Counted from the first letter of the stretch, positions 1-6,860 are shown. The stretch is 7,996 nucleotides of DNA from Candidatus Doudnabacteria bacterium Gr01-1014_77 (GCA_007375915.1 VMFF01000022.1:1-7996); one strand, 5' to 3'. Notes: generated by a model not told the origin, from the sequence alone. Numbers and translations are program-made.

Positions 1-1
1 A

Positions 2-1609
2 GGAGATATATTAACAGATGAAAATACTATAAAAGAATTCAGCAGAGACGCAAGCATCTTTGAGATTAAACCCGAGGTTGTCATAGCACCTGCGGATGTT
101 TCTGATATACAAAAAATAGTTAATTTTGTCAGTGAAACAAAAGACACGGATCCTGGAGTATCAATAACAGCGAGAGCAGCAGGAAGCTGTATGAGCGGTG
201 GTGCTTTAAACACATCTATAATCTTAGATTTTAAAAAACACTTAAACAAATTAATTGAGATTGGTTCTGACTATGCTGTTGTTGAGCCGGGAATGTTCTA
301 CAGAGATTTTGAAAAACAAACACTAGAGCACAATCTCCTTCTTCCACCATTCCCAGCATCAAGAGAAATCTGCGCTATTGGCGGAATGCTTGGAAACAAT
401 GCTGCTGGAGAAAAAACATTAACTCACGGCAAGATAGAAGACTATGTGCTAGAACTAAATGTAATTCTTGCGGATGGAAATGAATACGTTTTCAAAGCTT
501 TGAACGAAGAAGAATTAAAACAAAAACTTTCACTTCAAAACTTTGAAGGAGACGTATACAGGAAAACACATCAACTCATTCAAGCAAACCAAGCTTTAAT
601 TGACAGCGCTAAACCTAATGTTTCTAAAAACTCAGCTGGGTATTACCTATGGAATATCTATGACAAAGAAAAAAAGATCTTTGACTTAACAAAACTTTTT
701 GTTGGGTCTCAAGGAACCTTGGGAATAATCACAAAAGCAAAATTAAAATTAGTACCACCAGAACAAAATTCAACAATGGTTGTTGTGTTCTTAAAAAATC
801 TTGATGGCTTGGTAACAATAGTTCAAAAAATACTAGCATTAAAACCAGAAACCTTTGAATCATACGATGATTACACGTTAAAGTTAGCCATAAGGTTTTT
901 GCCTGACTTGATAAAGATACTTAAGCCTAAAAACATGCTAAAAATGGGCTGGCAGTTTCTTCCAGAGTTTTGGATGACTTTAACTGGCGGTTTCCCTAAA
1001 CTCGTATTACTAGCTGAATTTACAGGCAAAACACACGAAGAATCATACCTAAAAGCTCAAAACGCTTTTAATCAAGTAAAAGCAATGGGGGTTAAAACCC
1101 ACCTAATTAAAGACGAGCAAGAAGCAAATAAGTACTGGGTTATTAGAAGAGAAAGTTTTGCTCTCCTAAGAAAACACGTTAAGAACAAACACACAGCACC
1201 TTTCATAGATGACATTATAGTCCGCCCAGAATTCTTACCAGAGTTTTTACCTAAGTTAAACAAGCTCATTCAAAAATATAAATTAACATACACTATTGCA
1301 GGACATGTTGGTAATGGAAACTTTCATATAATCCCATTGATGGATTTTAAAGATCCGAATACTGCAAGAATAATTCCAAAACTTTCTGATGAAGTATATA
1401 ATCTGGTGTTGGCATATCATGGATCAATAACTGCAGAGCACAATGACGGTTTAATCAGAAGTCCATATCTAAAACAAATGTATGGAGAAAAAGTTTTTAA
1501 GCTTTTTGAAGAGACAAAGAAAATATTTGATCCTAAAAACATTTTTAATCCAGGGAAAAAAGTTGGTTCTTCTCTAGAATATGCAATGCAGCAAATTATT
1601 CGGGAATAG
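2..1609 (+). CDS. FAD-linked oxidase, glycolate/D-lactate dehydrogenase type (5' partial)
   Basis: The reading frame is open from base 2, so the ATG at 191 is internal and the true start lies before the window; 535 residues are visible. An N-terminal PCMH-type FAD-binding domain (about residues 25-250) carries the flavin-binding stretch RAAGSCMSGG (58-67), a NNAAG segment (132-136) followed by the usual ILADG strand, and GSQGTLG (235-241). The C-terminal FAD-oxidase domain follows, with the active-site-like HVGNGNFH (435-442), EHNDG (479-483) and the family's closing FNPGK (515-519). Such enzymes oxidise 2-hydroxy acids such as D-lactate or glycolate to 2-oxo acids using FAD. The exact substrate cannot be read from the sequence. 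There is no C-terminal iron-sulphur extension, so this is the short single-domain-pair form; probably only 20-30 N-terminal residues are missing. It converges on the minus-strand genes and has no partner gene in view. Confidence 0.9.
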   Translation, partial: GDILTDENTIKEFSRDASIFEIKPEVVIAPADVSDIQKIVNFVSETKDTDPGVSITARAAGSCMSGGALNTSIILDFKKHLNKLIEIGSDYAVVEPGMFYRDFEKQTLEHNLLLPPFPASREICAIGGMLGNNAAGEKTLTHGKIEDYVLELNVILADGNEYVFKALNEEELKQKLSLQNFEGDVYRKTHQLIQANQALIDSAKPNVSKNSAGYYLWNIYDKEKKIFDLTKLFVGSQGTLGIITKAKLKLVPPEQNSTMVVVFLKNLDGLVTIVQKILALKPETFESYDDYTLKLAIRFLPDLIKILKPKNMLKMGWQFLPEFWMTLTGGFPKLVLLAEFTGKTHEESYLKAQNAFNQVKAMGVKTHLIKDEQEANKYWVIRRESFALLRKHVKNKHTAPFIDDIIVRPEFLPEFLPKLNKLIQKYKLTYTIAGHVGNGNFHIIPLMDFKDPNTARIIPKLSDEVYNLVLAYHGSITAEHNDGLIRSPYLKQMYGEKVFKLFEETKKIFDPKNIFNPGKKVGSSLEYAMQQIIRE

Positions 1610-1646
1610 AAAAAAGCCGACCCCTCAATCGACCCTTCTTGTTTCC

Positions 1647-1666
1647 CCCTGCCCATATGGGCAGGG
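1647..1666 (+). terminator. Perfect 20-bp palindrome, probable terminator hairpin
   Basis: CCCTGCCCATATGGGCAGGG is a perfect inverted repeat that can fold as an 8-bp, mostly G:C stem with an ATAT loop, followed at once on the plus strand by TTTT and then GCTTT. This fits a rho-independent terminator for the FAD oxidase, which stops 37 bases upstream. Read on the minus strand it lies 47 bases past the cytidine deaminase stop, but no U-run follows there, so it would be a weaker terminator in that direction. It lies inside the GC-rich island and may have arrived with it. Confidence 0.55.
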
Positions 1667-1713
1667 TTTTGCTTTCCTCCTGAAATGTTGTACTGATACT
1701 ACGTACTTCTGGT

Positions 1714-2139
1714 CTACAGGTCGAATGCCTCAGGGAGAAGCTCGCCGATGGTCATGACGCTGACCCACGGGTTTTCGCTCCCGTTGTCATCGATCATATA
1801 GACCTTGACGTCCTTGTCGCCCTGGGAAAACTCCCAGATAATCTGGCGACAGCCCCCACAGGGCGAACCGCCGCCCTTCAGGGCGATGGCGAGGTACTCA
1901 ATCTGGAGTACACCCTGTGCGACCATGCCGGAGACGGCGTTGCCCTCGGCGCAGCGGCAGAGCGGGTATGCCGCGTTCTCCACGTTCACCCCAACATGAA
2001 TCTCACCGTCCGCGCCGCGAACAGCACAACCAACACTGAACTTGGAATACGGCGCGTATGCTCTGCGCCGAATATCCATGGCCCGGATGCAGCACTGACG
2101 GACACCAGGCTCCTGGGTGTGCAACTGCGTTTTGAGCAT
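1714..2139 (-). CDS. cdd: Cytidine deaminase, homotetrameric (Cys-ligand) type
   Basis: This 141-residue protein is the usual length for the short cytidine deaminases that convert cytidine and deoxycytidine to uridine and deoxyuridine in cytoplasmic pyrimidine salvage. YAPYSKFSVG (28-37) matches the family N-terminus. NVENAAY carries ribose-binding Asn52 and Glu54. CAE gives zinc ligand Cys63 and catalytic Glu65, PCGGC gives zinc ligands Cys94 and Cys97, and LLPEAF closes the protein. The ATG at 2139 is preferred over an in-frame ATG at 2229. It has GGAGGGG just upstream, it gives family length, and the promoter's -35 box covers the codons of the longer form. GC is about 60% against roughly a third in the flanking genes, which suggests horizontal acquisition. 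After CAE the residue is Gly where many Cys-type enzymes have Arg. The gene appears monocistronic. Function is confident; donor is unknown. Confidence 0.93.
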   Translation of the reverse strand: MLKTQLHTQEPGVRQCCIRAMDIRRRAYAPYSKFSVGCAVRGADGEIHVGVNVENAAYPLCRCAEGNAVSGMVAQGVLQIEYLAIALKGGGSPCGGCRQIIWEFSQGDKDVKVYMIDDNGSENPWVSVMTIGELLPEAFDL

Positions 2140-2141
2140 TG

Positions 2142-2148
2142 CCCCTCC
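2142..2148 (-). promoter_or_regulatory. Strong Shine-Dalgarno of the cytidine deaminase gene
   Basis: On the minus strand GGAGGGG lies directly before the ATG at 2139, with the GGAGG core ending four bases from it. This fixes the start at an internal Met of the longer frame. A small hairpin, TCCAC-CAAACA-GTGGA (2146-2161), overlaps its first bases and might partly mask it, but five base pairs is weak. None of the AT-rich minus-strand genes in the window has a comparable site. Confidence 0.7.
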
Positions 2149-2200
2149 ACTGTTTGGTGGACCATCTATGAAACACTGTGCAAAAGAAAATGCACATACC

Positions 2201-2229
2201 ATCATACCAGATCTCATGTTTCTTTTCAA
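2201..2229 (-). promoter_or_regulatory. Sigma-70 promoter with extended -10, driving the cytidine deaminase gene
   Basis: Minus-strand TTGAAA (2224-2229) and TATGAT (2201-2206) are separated by exactly 17 bases. TGG directly before the -10 makes an extended -10 element. Each hexamer matches consensus at five of six positions. Transcription would start near 2194, giving an untranslated leader of about 55 bases. The leader opens with a small GTGCA/TGCAC inverted repeat (2178-2195) that could stabilise the 5' end or bind a regulator. The promoter begins only four bases beyond the rpoD terminator, so the gene is insulated from the operon upstream. Confidence 0.7.
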
Positions 2230-2232
2230 TAC

Positions 2233-2261
2233 TTAAAAGCCGCCTTTTCGGCGGCTTTTAA
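2233..2261 (-). terminator. Rho-independent terminator after rpoD
   Basis: TTAAAAGCCGCC and GGCGGCTTTTAA form a perfect 12-bp stem around a five-base loop. On the minus strand the GC core is followed by TTTT, and the hairpin starts eight bases after the rpoD stop codon. The A- and T-rich outer arms make it potentially bidirectional. It closes the minus-strand gene run and separates it from the cytidine deaminase promoter. Confidence 0.85.
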
Positions 2262-2269
2262 AGGATTTT

Positions 2270-3529
2270 CTAGTAATCTCTAAGCTTAGTTATATTCCTA
2301 TGCTCTTTCATTCTTTCAAGAGCTTTTGCTTCAATCTGTCGGATACGTTCTCTAGTAACACCAAATTCTTCTCCTACTTCTTCAAGGGTGTGGGTTACTC
2401 CATCTTCTAAGCCAAAACGCATCTTTAAAATCTTTTGTTCTCTTGGATCAAGATCGTGAAGTATTTCCTGAACATATTCTCTAAGTATCTGTCTTCCAGC
2501 AACTTCTTGTGGCATTGTTGTGTCTTCATCAACAATGAAATCTCCAAGAGACGATTCAACGTCTTCACTATCATCTCCAACTGGAGAATCAATAGAAACT
2601 GTTTCTTGAGATATTTTCTTTAAGTGATATACTTTTTCAACTTCAATTCCCATTTCAGCAGCAATTTCTTCTGGTAATGGTTCACGACCTAAGTCTTGAA
2701 CCAACTGTCGTTCTGCTTGTGCATACTTATTCAGTGTTTCAACCATGTGTACTGGAATACGAATTGTTCTTGATTGATCAGCAAGCGCTCTAGTGATTGC
2801 TTGTCTAATCCACCATGTTGCATATGTTGAAAACTTGTATCCTTTTCTCCAGTCAAACTTATCAACTGCTCTAAACAATCCTAGATTTCCTTCTTGAATT
2901 AAATCTAGAAGTCCTAGGTTTCTTCCCATGTATTTCTTTGCGATGGAAACAACTAAACGAAGGTTAGCTTCAGTTAAACGTTTTCTTGCTGCAACATCTC
3001 CTTTAGTGATTCTCTTTGCAAGGTCTATTTCTTCAGCACCAGAAAGCAAAGGAACTTTCCCTATTTCTCTCAAATACATCTGGATAGAGTCATCATAGAT
3101 ATCACCTAAATCATATGTTGAATCAGGAACTTCTTTTTTCTTTCTTCCTTTTGTTGTTTTAGGTATTTCAGCAATATGTGCATCTTGAGTCTGCCAAATA
3201 CTTGCAACCTCAGGATCAACAATTTCAATCCCCCGTTTATCCAACTGATCCATTACTGATTCAACAGAAGAAACATCATCTTCAAAATGTGGTAGGGCAT
3301 GCAAAATTTCAGCTTCTGTAACAAAGCCTCTTTCTGCGCCTTTGGAAATCAAATACTCAACAGCTTTTTGAATGTCAGGCTGTTGTTCTGCTTCTATCTT
3401 TGCTTTTGCAACAACTTTTTTCTTTGCTTTAACAACCTTCTTTGCTTTTTTGTTGCTTTTCTTTACTACTTTAGACTTGTTCTTCTTGATCTTCTTTACT
3501 ATTTTCTTCTTCTTAAGTTTCTTCTTCAT
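2270..3529 (-). CDS. rpoD: Primary RNA polymerase sigma factor (sigma-70/RpoD)
   Basis: This 419-residue primary sigma factor directs RNA polymerase to housekeeping promoters. A region 1.1-like segment (about 50-115) is followed by region 1.2 (145-176, DDSIQMYLREIGKVPLLS). Region 2 (about 185-258) contains the signature DLIQEGNLGLFRAV (209-222) and the -10-recognition helix YATWWIRQAITRAL (236-249). Region 3 spans about 265-345. Region 4 ends in the -35-recognition helix-turn-helix (about 382-408, VGEEFGVTRERIRQIEAKAL). Having all regions including 1.1 and 1.2 marks a group 1 sigma. The first 44 residues are striking: 25 are lysine. The gene follows dnaG by 26 bases, the classic macromolecular synthesis arrangement, and is closed by the 2233-2261 hairpin. 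No clear Shine-Dalgarno precedes the ATG; a weak GGG is the closest. A downstream start that omits the tail cannot be excluded. Confidence 0.96.
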   Translation of the reverse strand: MKKKLKKKKIVKKIKKNKSKVVKKSNKKAKKVVKAKKKVVAKAKIEAEQQPDIQKAVEYLISKGAERGFVTEAEILHALPHFEDDVSSVESVMDQLDKRGIEIVDPEVASIWQTQDAHIAEIPKTTKGRKKKEVPDSTYDLGDIYDDSIQMYLREIGKVPLLSGAEEIDLAKRITKGDVAARKRLTEANLRLVVSIAKKYMGRNLGLLDLIQEGNLGLFRAVDKFDWRKGYKFSTYATWWIRQAITRALADQSRTIRIPVHMVETLNKYAQAERQLVQDLGREPLPEEIAAEMGIEVEKVYHLKKISQETVSIDSPVGDDSEDVESSLGDFIVDEDTTMPQEVAGRQILREYVQEILHDLDPREQKILKMRFGLEDGVTHTLEEVGEEFGVTRERIRQIEAKALERMKEHRNITKLRDY

Positions 3530-3555
3530 AATAAATGCGGCCCATTAAAAACGGA

Positions 3556-5334
3556 TTAAATACGATTTAAGTTCTTGGAGAGTTCCAAAAACTTTTCATT
3601 AAGCTCTTTTAATTTTTGTTTGTCTTTCTTTTGTTCAGCCAAAGCCATTTCGGCTATTACTGAATTCATCGCTATTTTTGTATTATTGGCCACAAAATCC
3701 CTTAAAAGTTTGCGGAATTCTTGTTTAAAGACCGCGGGATTGTCCAATTGGTGATATTCAGATTCTACCATAAATACCGCTATTTTAGCTAGTTCCTGGT
3801 CTTTTAAGGTATTAATGAATTCCTCGCTGCTTTGGTCAATATTTTGCTTTAAGAGCAACTCTAGAACCTCCTTAATGCCTGGATCCTTGAAATCATCAAG
3901 GGTTGTTTCCTTTGATATCTCTTTTGAATACTGGGGGTCAAACAAAGCGTATCCAAGTAATCTCTGTTCTAGAAGAAAAGTCTTTGGTTTAAGCAAAGGA
4001 GGATTAGGCTTAGTTGTTGTTTGAGTAGAGTTGTTTGTTTTCCCATTCTTTATTTTCGCGATTATTTCATAAATAGTTTTTTCTGTAACATTTAGTCTTT
4101 GAGCAAGCATTCTTGTGTAGTGCTCTATCTCCAATGGATCAGAAAGTTGCTTAATTAAAGGTAGCAAATCTGCAGCAATCTGTTTTTTTTGCTGCACTGA
4201 AGAAGGATCGTAATTTAAAAAAGCCTTTTCAAAGAAATAGTCTAGATACAGCGGCGCATCTTCTATTGCTTGAGCAAAAAGTTTTGGATCTTTCTTTATT
4301 AATTCATCCGGATCTTTTGCTCCTGATATTTTAACAATGTATACATTAAATCCTTGTTGCAAAGCAAGATCAAGAGTTCTTCTTGTTGCAGCAACACCTG
4401 CTGCATCTGTATCAAATGAGAACTTAAGATTTTTTGTTAATCTAGAAAGAGTTTGTAATTGATCAAAGGTGAATGCTGTTCCTGAACTTGCAACAACATT
4501 TTTAAATCCTGCCTGGTGCGCAGTTATGACATCCATGTTCCCTTCCACAATTATTGCGAAGTCTTCTTTCCTAATTTGTTGTTTTGCTTGATACAAACCA
4601 AAGATTATTTTGCTTTTATTATATATTGCAGTTTCTGATGTATTTATATACTTCGCAGTCTTTGCATCTGAATCCATTGTTCTTGCTGTAAAACCAACAA
4701 CATCACCTGAGTAGTTTTTTATTGGGAATGTAATCCTATTAAAAAAACGGTCAAAGTAATCGCCACGGGTTGATTTAGAAATTACCCCAGCATCTTGTAG
4801 TTCTTTGTGAGTATATCCTTTCTTTAAAAGGAAATCTTCGAGTAAATGAAATTCATTTGGCGCAAAACCAATCTGCCAATCAGCAAGGGTCTGAGCACTA
4901 AGACCTCTTTTATTTAAATATTCCCTTGCAGGCTGTGCAACTGAGCTTTTCTCTAAAACTTGGTTATAGTATTTAGCGGTCCATTCGTTTATCTTTAAAA
5001 GCGTTGATTGATATTTGTTTTGTTCTACATTTTCAGCTGTAAATTTTGGTAGTTCCACTCCTGCTTTTTCTGCAAGAACTTTAAGTGCTTCCGGAAATTC
5101 AATGTTCTCATATTTCATCACAAAACCAAAAATATCTCCTCCTTCTCCGCAACCAAAGCAGTGCCAAATTTGTTTTGACGGAGAAACCATAAAAGAGGCT
5201 GTTTTCTCATGATGAAAAGGACAAGGTGCTTTTAAATTAGTACCTGATTTTTTTAATTGTATATATGAAGAAAGGACATCAACTATGTTAAGTTTGTCCT
5301 TAATTTCAGAAATTGTGGAATTTGATGAACGCAT
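3556..5334 (-). CDS. dnaG: DNA primase
   Basis: This 592-residue protein synthesises the RNA primers for leading-strand initiation and Okazaki fragments. The N-terminal CHC2 zinc-binding domain has ligands Cys38, His41, Cys59 and Cys62 in the usual C-x2-H-x17-C-x2-C spacing. The catalytic core follows, with a TOPRIM fold showing Glu264 in VEGNMD, the metal-binding FDTD (Asp308, Asp310) and KDPDE (340-344). A Thr/Asn/Pro-rich linker (about 430-450) leads to a C-terminal domain (about 452-592) at the position of the DnaB-helicase-interacting domain. Length is normal. The start fits because the family's conserved 'IVDVLSSYIQLKKSG' stretch begins about 17 residues in. No Shine-Dalgarno is visible. 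A TATGAT (5344-5349) lies ten bases before the ATG, which would allow a near-leaderless transcript, but no -35 box supports it. It follows the small upstream gene by 38 bases and precedes rpoD by 26. Confidence 0.97.
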   Translation of the reverse strand: MRSSNSTISEIKDKLNIVDVLSSYIQLKKSGTNLKAPCPFHHEKTASFMVSPSKQIWHCFGCGEGGDIFGFVMKYENIEFPEALKVLAEKAGVELPKFTAENVEQNKYQSTLLKINEWTAKYYNQVLEKSSVAQPAREYLNKRGLSAQTLADWQIGFAPNEFHLLEDFLLKKGYTHKELQDAGVISKSTRGDYFDRFFNRITFPIKNYSGDVVGFTARTMDSDAKTAKYINTSETAIYNKSKIIFGLYQAKQQIRKEDFAIIVEGNMDVITAHQAGFKNVVASSGTAFTFDQLQTLSRLTKNLKFSFDTDAAGVAATRRTLDLALQQGFNVYIVKISGAKDPDELIKKDPKLFAQAIEDAPLYLDYFFEKAFLNYDPSSVQQKKQIAADLLPLIKQLSDPLEIEHYTRMLAQRLNVTEKTIYEIIAKIKNGKTNNSTQTTTKPNPPLLKPKTFLLEQRLLGYALFDPQYSKEISKETTLDDFKDPGIKEVLELLLKQNIDQSSEEFINTLKDQELAKIAVFMVESEYHQLDNPAVFKQEFRKLLRDFVANNTKIAMNSVIAEMALAEQKKDKQKLKELNEKFLELSKNLNRI

Positions 5335-5372
5335 AGGCGCTAGATCATATATATAAATACTAAATATTTGCT

Positions 5373-5702
5373 TTAAATTCCTGTTTCTATTATCCAGTTT
5401 TCTGGACTTATGCTTAGTGTAATTGGACTAGAAAAATTATTCATCTTTTTCCATTCAGACAATTTTGATTTTATTTCATTTACTAAAGCATTTATATCTT
5501 TCACCTTGTGAGCACTAATTTGAATAAATATCTCGATAGGGTGAACACTGACTTTAATTTGAGAGTTATTCGCATAAACCACAACATCTTGTACATCTAT
5601 TTCGCTCGAATTTAAAACTATTTCTCTGGTAGCTTCGGCGAGAAGAGAGATGTCTTTTTCGCTTACTTTTTGATTATCAAACTCTATTCTAATAACTGGC
5701 AT
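5373..5702 (-). CDS. Small protein, putative tautomerase-superfamily fold
   Basis: This 109-residue protein was not recognised with certainty. Its predicted order of elements is strand (PVIRIEF, 2-8), helix (about 14-32), strand (37-51), strand (56-63), helix (about 68-86), strand (93-99) and tail. That is the duplicated beta-alpha-beta layout of tautomerases (4-oxalocrotonate tautomerase, CHMI, MIF). Pro2, which would become the N-terminal catalytic proline after Met removal, is present. The closing SPENWIIETG resembles the 'PPENWG' found at the end of one such unit. The length is nearer CHMI/MIF (about 115-125) than 4-oxalocrotonate tautomerase (about 62). There is no signal peptide or membrane segment, so it is probably cytoplasmic. 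It lies 42 bases after the S66 peptidase and 38 before dnaG, where many bacteria have rpsU. The alternative is a conserved lineage-specific protein of unrelated function. Confidence 0.6.
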   Translation of the reverse strand: MPVIRIEFDNQKVSEKDISLLAEATREIVLNSSEIDVQDVVVYANNSQIKVSVHPIEIFIQISAHKVKDINALVNEIKSKLSEWKKMNNFSSPITLSISPENWIIETGI

Positions 5703-5744
5703 GGATTTTTAGTTGTATTTATTAAACTTATTCCAAAGCAATAT

Positions 5745-6737
5745 CTAGTGTTCTAAAATTCGTATTGAAGGATTATTTTCAGAAACTTCTATTTCAGCAA
5801 CACCGCCGACTGGAAAAGTAATAATTGGTGTGGTGTGTCCGAAATCTACGTTAGCTATAACTGGTAGGTTGTTTAATTCTGCTTTTGATTTAATTATTTT
5901 AGTTAATAACTCTCTTGTCATTCCAGTTTTTGGTTCAAACCTGCCAATTACAATACCTTTTACTCCAGAAAATTTAGGTTGATGAATTATTGATTGTAAA
6001 TCTCTGTCGATTGATGCAATATGTGCCTCATCATCATCTTCAAGAAAAAGAATACTATCAGTGATGTCTGGCATAAACTCAGTTCCGTGTAACAAATTAA
6101 AGGTGCATTGATTACCACCAATTATTACACCCTTTGCTTTTCCTTCGTTTATTACCCAATAACCGTCGTTTTTAACAAAGTTCCTATTCTCTTGATCGTT
6201 AGCCCATCTATCATCACTCCAAGCATCAGCAGGTTTAAGATCAAAAGGTTCAGTAGAAAACAAACATTTTTTAAAATAATCTAGAGTATAGTCAAATCCT
6301 TTTTTATCTCCAAAAGAAAAATAATGAGGGCCTGAATAGGTGACTAATCCTGTTTTAGCATATATTGCATTTGTTAATGCAGTAATATCAGAATATCCAC
6401 AAACAATTTTAGGGTTTGCTTTTATTAACTCATAATCCAAATAACGGAGTAATTGATTTGAATTAAAACCGCCTATAACTGTTATGATCAGTTTCACGGA
6501 TTTATCTAGAAAGGCTTCATGTAAGTCAGAAATTCGAGACTCAATAGAAGAAGAATTAAATTCATCTATTTCATTTACATGTTCTGCAAAGGTAAGGTTC
6601 AGTCCCAATTTCTCAAACTTAGCCTTAGCCTCTTGTTTTAGTTCCTCAGTCATCCAAGGCATGGATAAACTTCGAGCAGGAGTGATCACTCGAACAGTGT
6701 CCCCAGACTTCAATTTTTCTGGAAATATCTTTTTCAT
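5745..6737 (-). CDS. Peptidase family S66 protein, MccF-like (LD-carboxypeptidase superfamily)
   Basis: This 330-residue cytoplasmic serine hydrolase, with no signal peptide, belongs to family S66. That family includes murein LD-carboxypeptidases (LdcA) and MccF, which gives immunity to microcin C by cleaving its carboxyamide bond. The Ser-Glu-His triad is visible: Ser116 in CGYSDIT, Glu233 in ILFLED and His301 in DFGHTTP. GGFNSNQLL (about 89-97), the Trp-containing insertion (about 173-194), and GVIIGGNQCTFNLLHGTEFMP (203-223) point to the MccF-like branch rather than LdcA. An in-frame ATG at 6791 lies inside the tRNA gene and would add 18 residues made of tRNA sequence. The ATG at 6737 is therefore chosen, and family homology begins there (KLKSGDTVRVITPAR). 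It begins 12 bases after the tRNA CCA and has no Shine-Dalgarno. Whether it acts in peptidoglycan recycling or detoxification is not resolved. Confidence 0.9.
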   Translation of the reverse strand: MKKIFPEKLKSGDTVRVITPARSLSMPWMTEELKQEAKAKFEKLGLNLTFAEHVNEIDEFNSSSIESRISDLHEAFLDKSVKLIITVIGGFNSNQLLRYLDYELIKANPKIVCGYSDITALTNAIYAKTGLVTYSGPHYFSFGDKKGFDYTLDYFKKCLFSTEPFDLKPADAWSDDRWANDQENRNFVKNDGYWVINEGKAKGVIIGGNQCTFNLLHGTEFMPDITDSILFLEDDDEAHIASIDRDLQSIIHQPKFSGVKGIVIGRFEPKTGMTRELLTKIIKSKAELNNLPVIANVDFGHTTPIITFPVGGVAEIEVSENNPSIRILEH

Positions 6738-6749
6738 AAAATTACATTT

Positions 6750-6839
6750 TGGCGGAAGGGAGGAGATTCGAACTCCTGAAGGCTTTGACACCTTGCGCGC
6801 TTTCCAAGCGCGTGCACTAGACCACTATGCGACCCTTCC
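6750..6839 (-). tRNA. tRNA-Ser (anticodon GGA)
   Basis: The minus strand folds as a class II tRNA. It has a 7-bp acceptor stem GGAAGGG/CCCTTCC, a D-arm with a GCA/TGC stem, and an anticodon stem CGCGC/GCGCG around the loop TTGGAAA, giving anticodon GGA. The extra arm is long, with an AAGG/CCTT stem, and the T-arm is AGGAG-TTCGAAT-CTCCT. The discriminator base is G, as usual for serine, and CCA is encoded (6750-6752). It reads UCC and UCU codons. It has its own promoter just upstream and is followed after 12 bases by the S66 peptidase start codon. Confidence 0.96.
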
Positions 6840-6860
6840 AAAGTGCTCTCTGACTCCGAT

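Noticed and set aside
2140..2229. N-terminal 30-residue extension of the cytidine deaminase
   Set aside because: It overlaps the promoter, has no family similarity, and the internal ATG at 2139 has a strong Shine-Dalgarno.
1600..2270. Insertion sequence, integron cassette or transposon carrying the cytidine deaminase
   Set aside because: I found no transposase or integrase frame, no terminal inverted repeats and no convincing flanking target duplication by eye; the 20-bp palindrome reads better as a terminator.
1805..2283. Plus-strand frames opposite the cytidine deaminase (1805-1999, 1996-2283)
   Set aside because: High GC lengthens chance frames; they are antisense to a clear enzyme gene and show no recognisable motif.
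6738..6791. N-terminal 18-residue extension of the S66 peptidase
   Set aside because: These codons lie in the tRNA 3' half and the gap after it; family similarity begins only at the ATG at 6737.
6753..6839. tRNA-Ser as an integration site for a mobile element
   Set aside because: No integrase gene or second copy of the tRNA 3' end is visible, and the flanking genes are compositionally ordinary.
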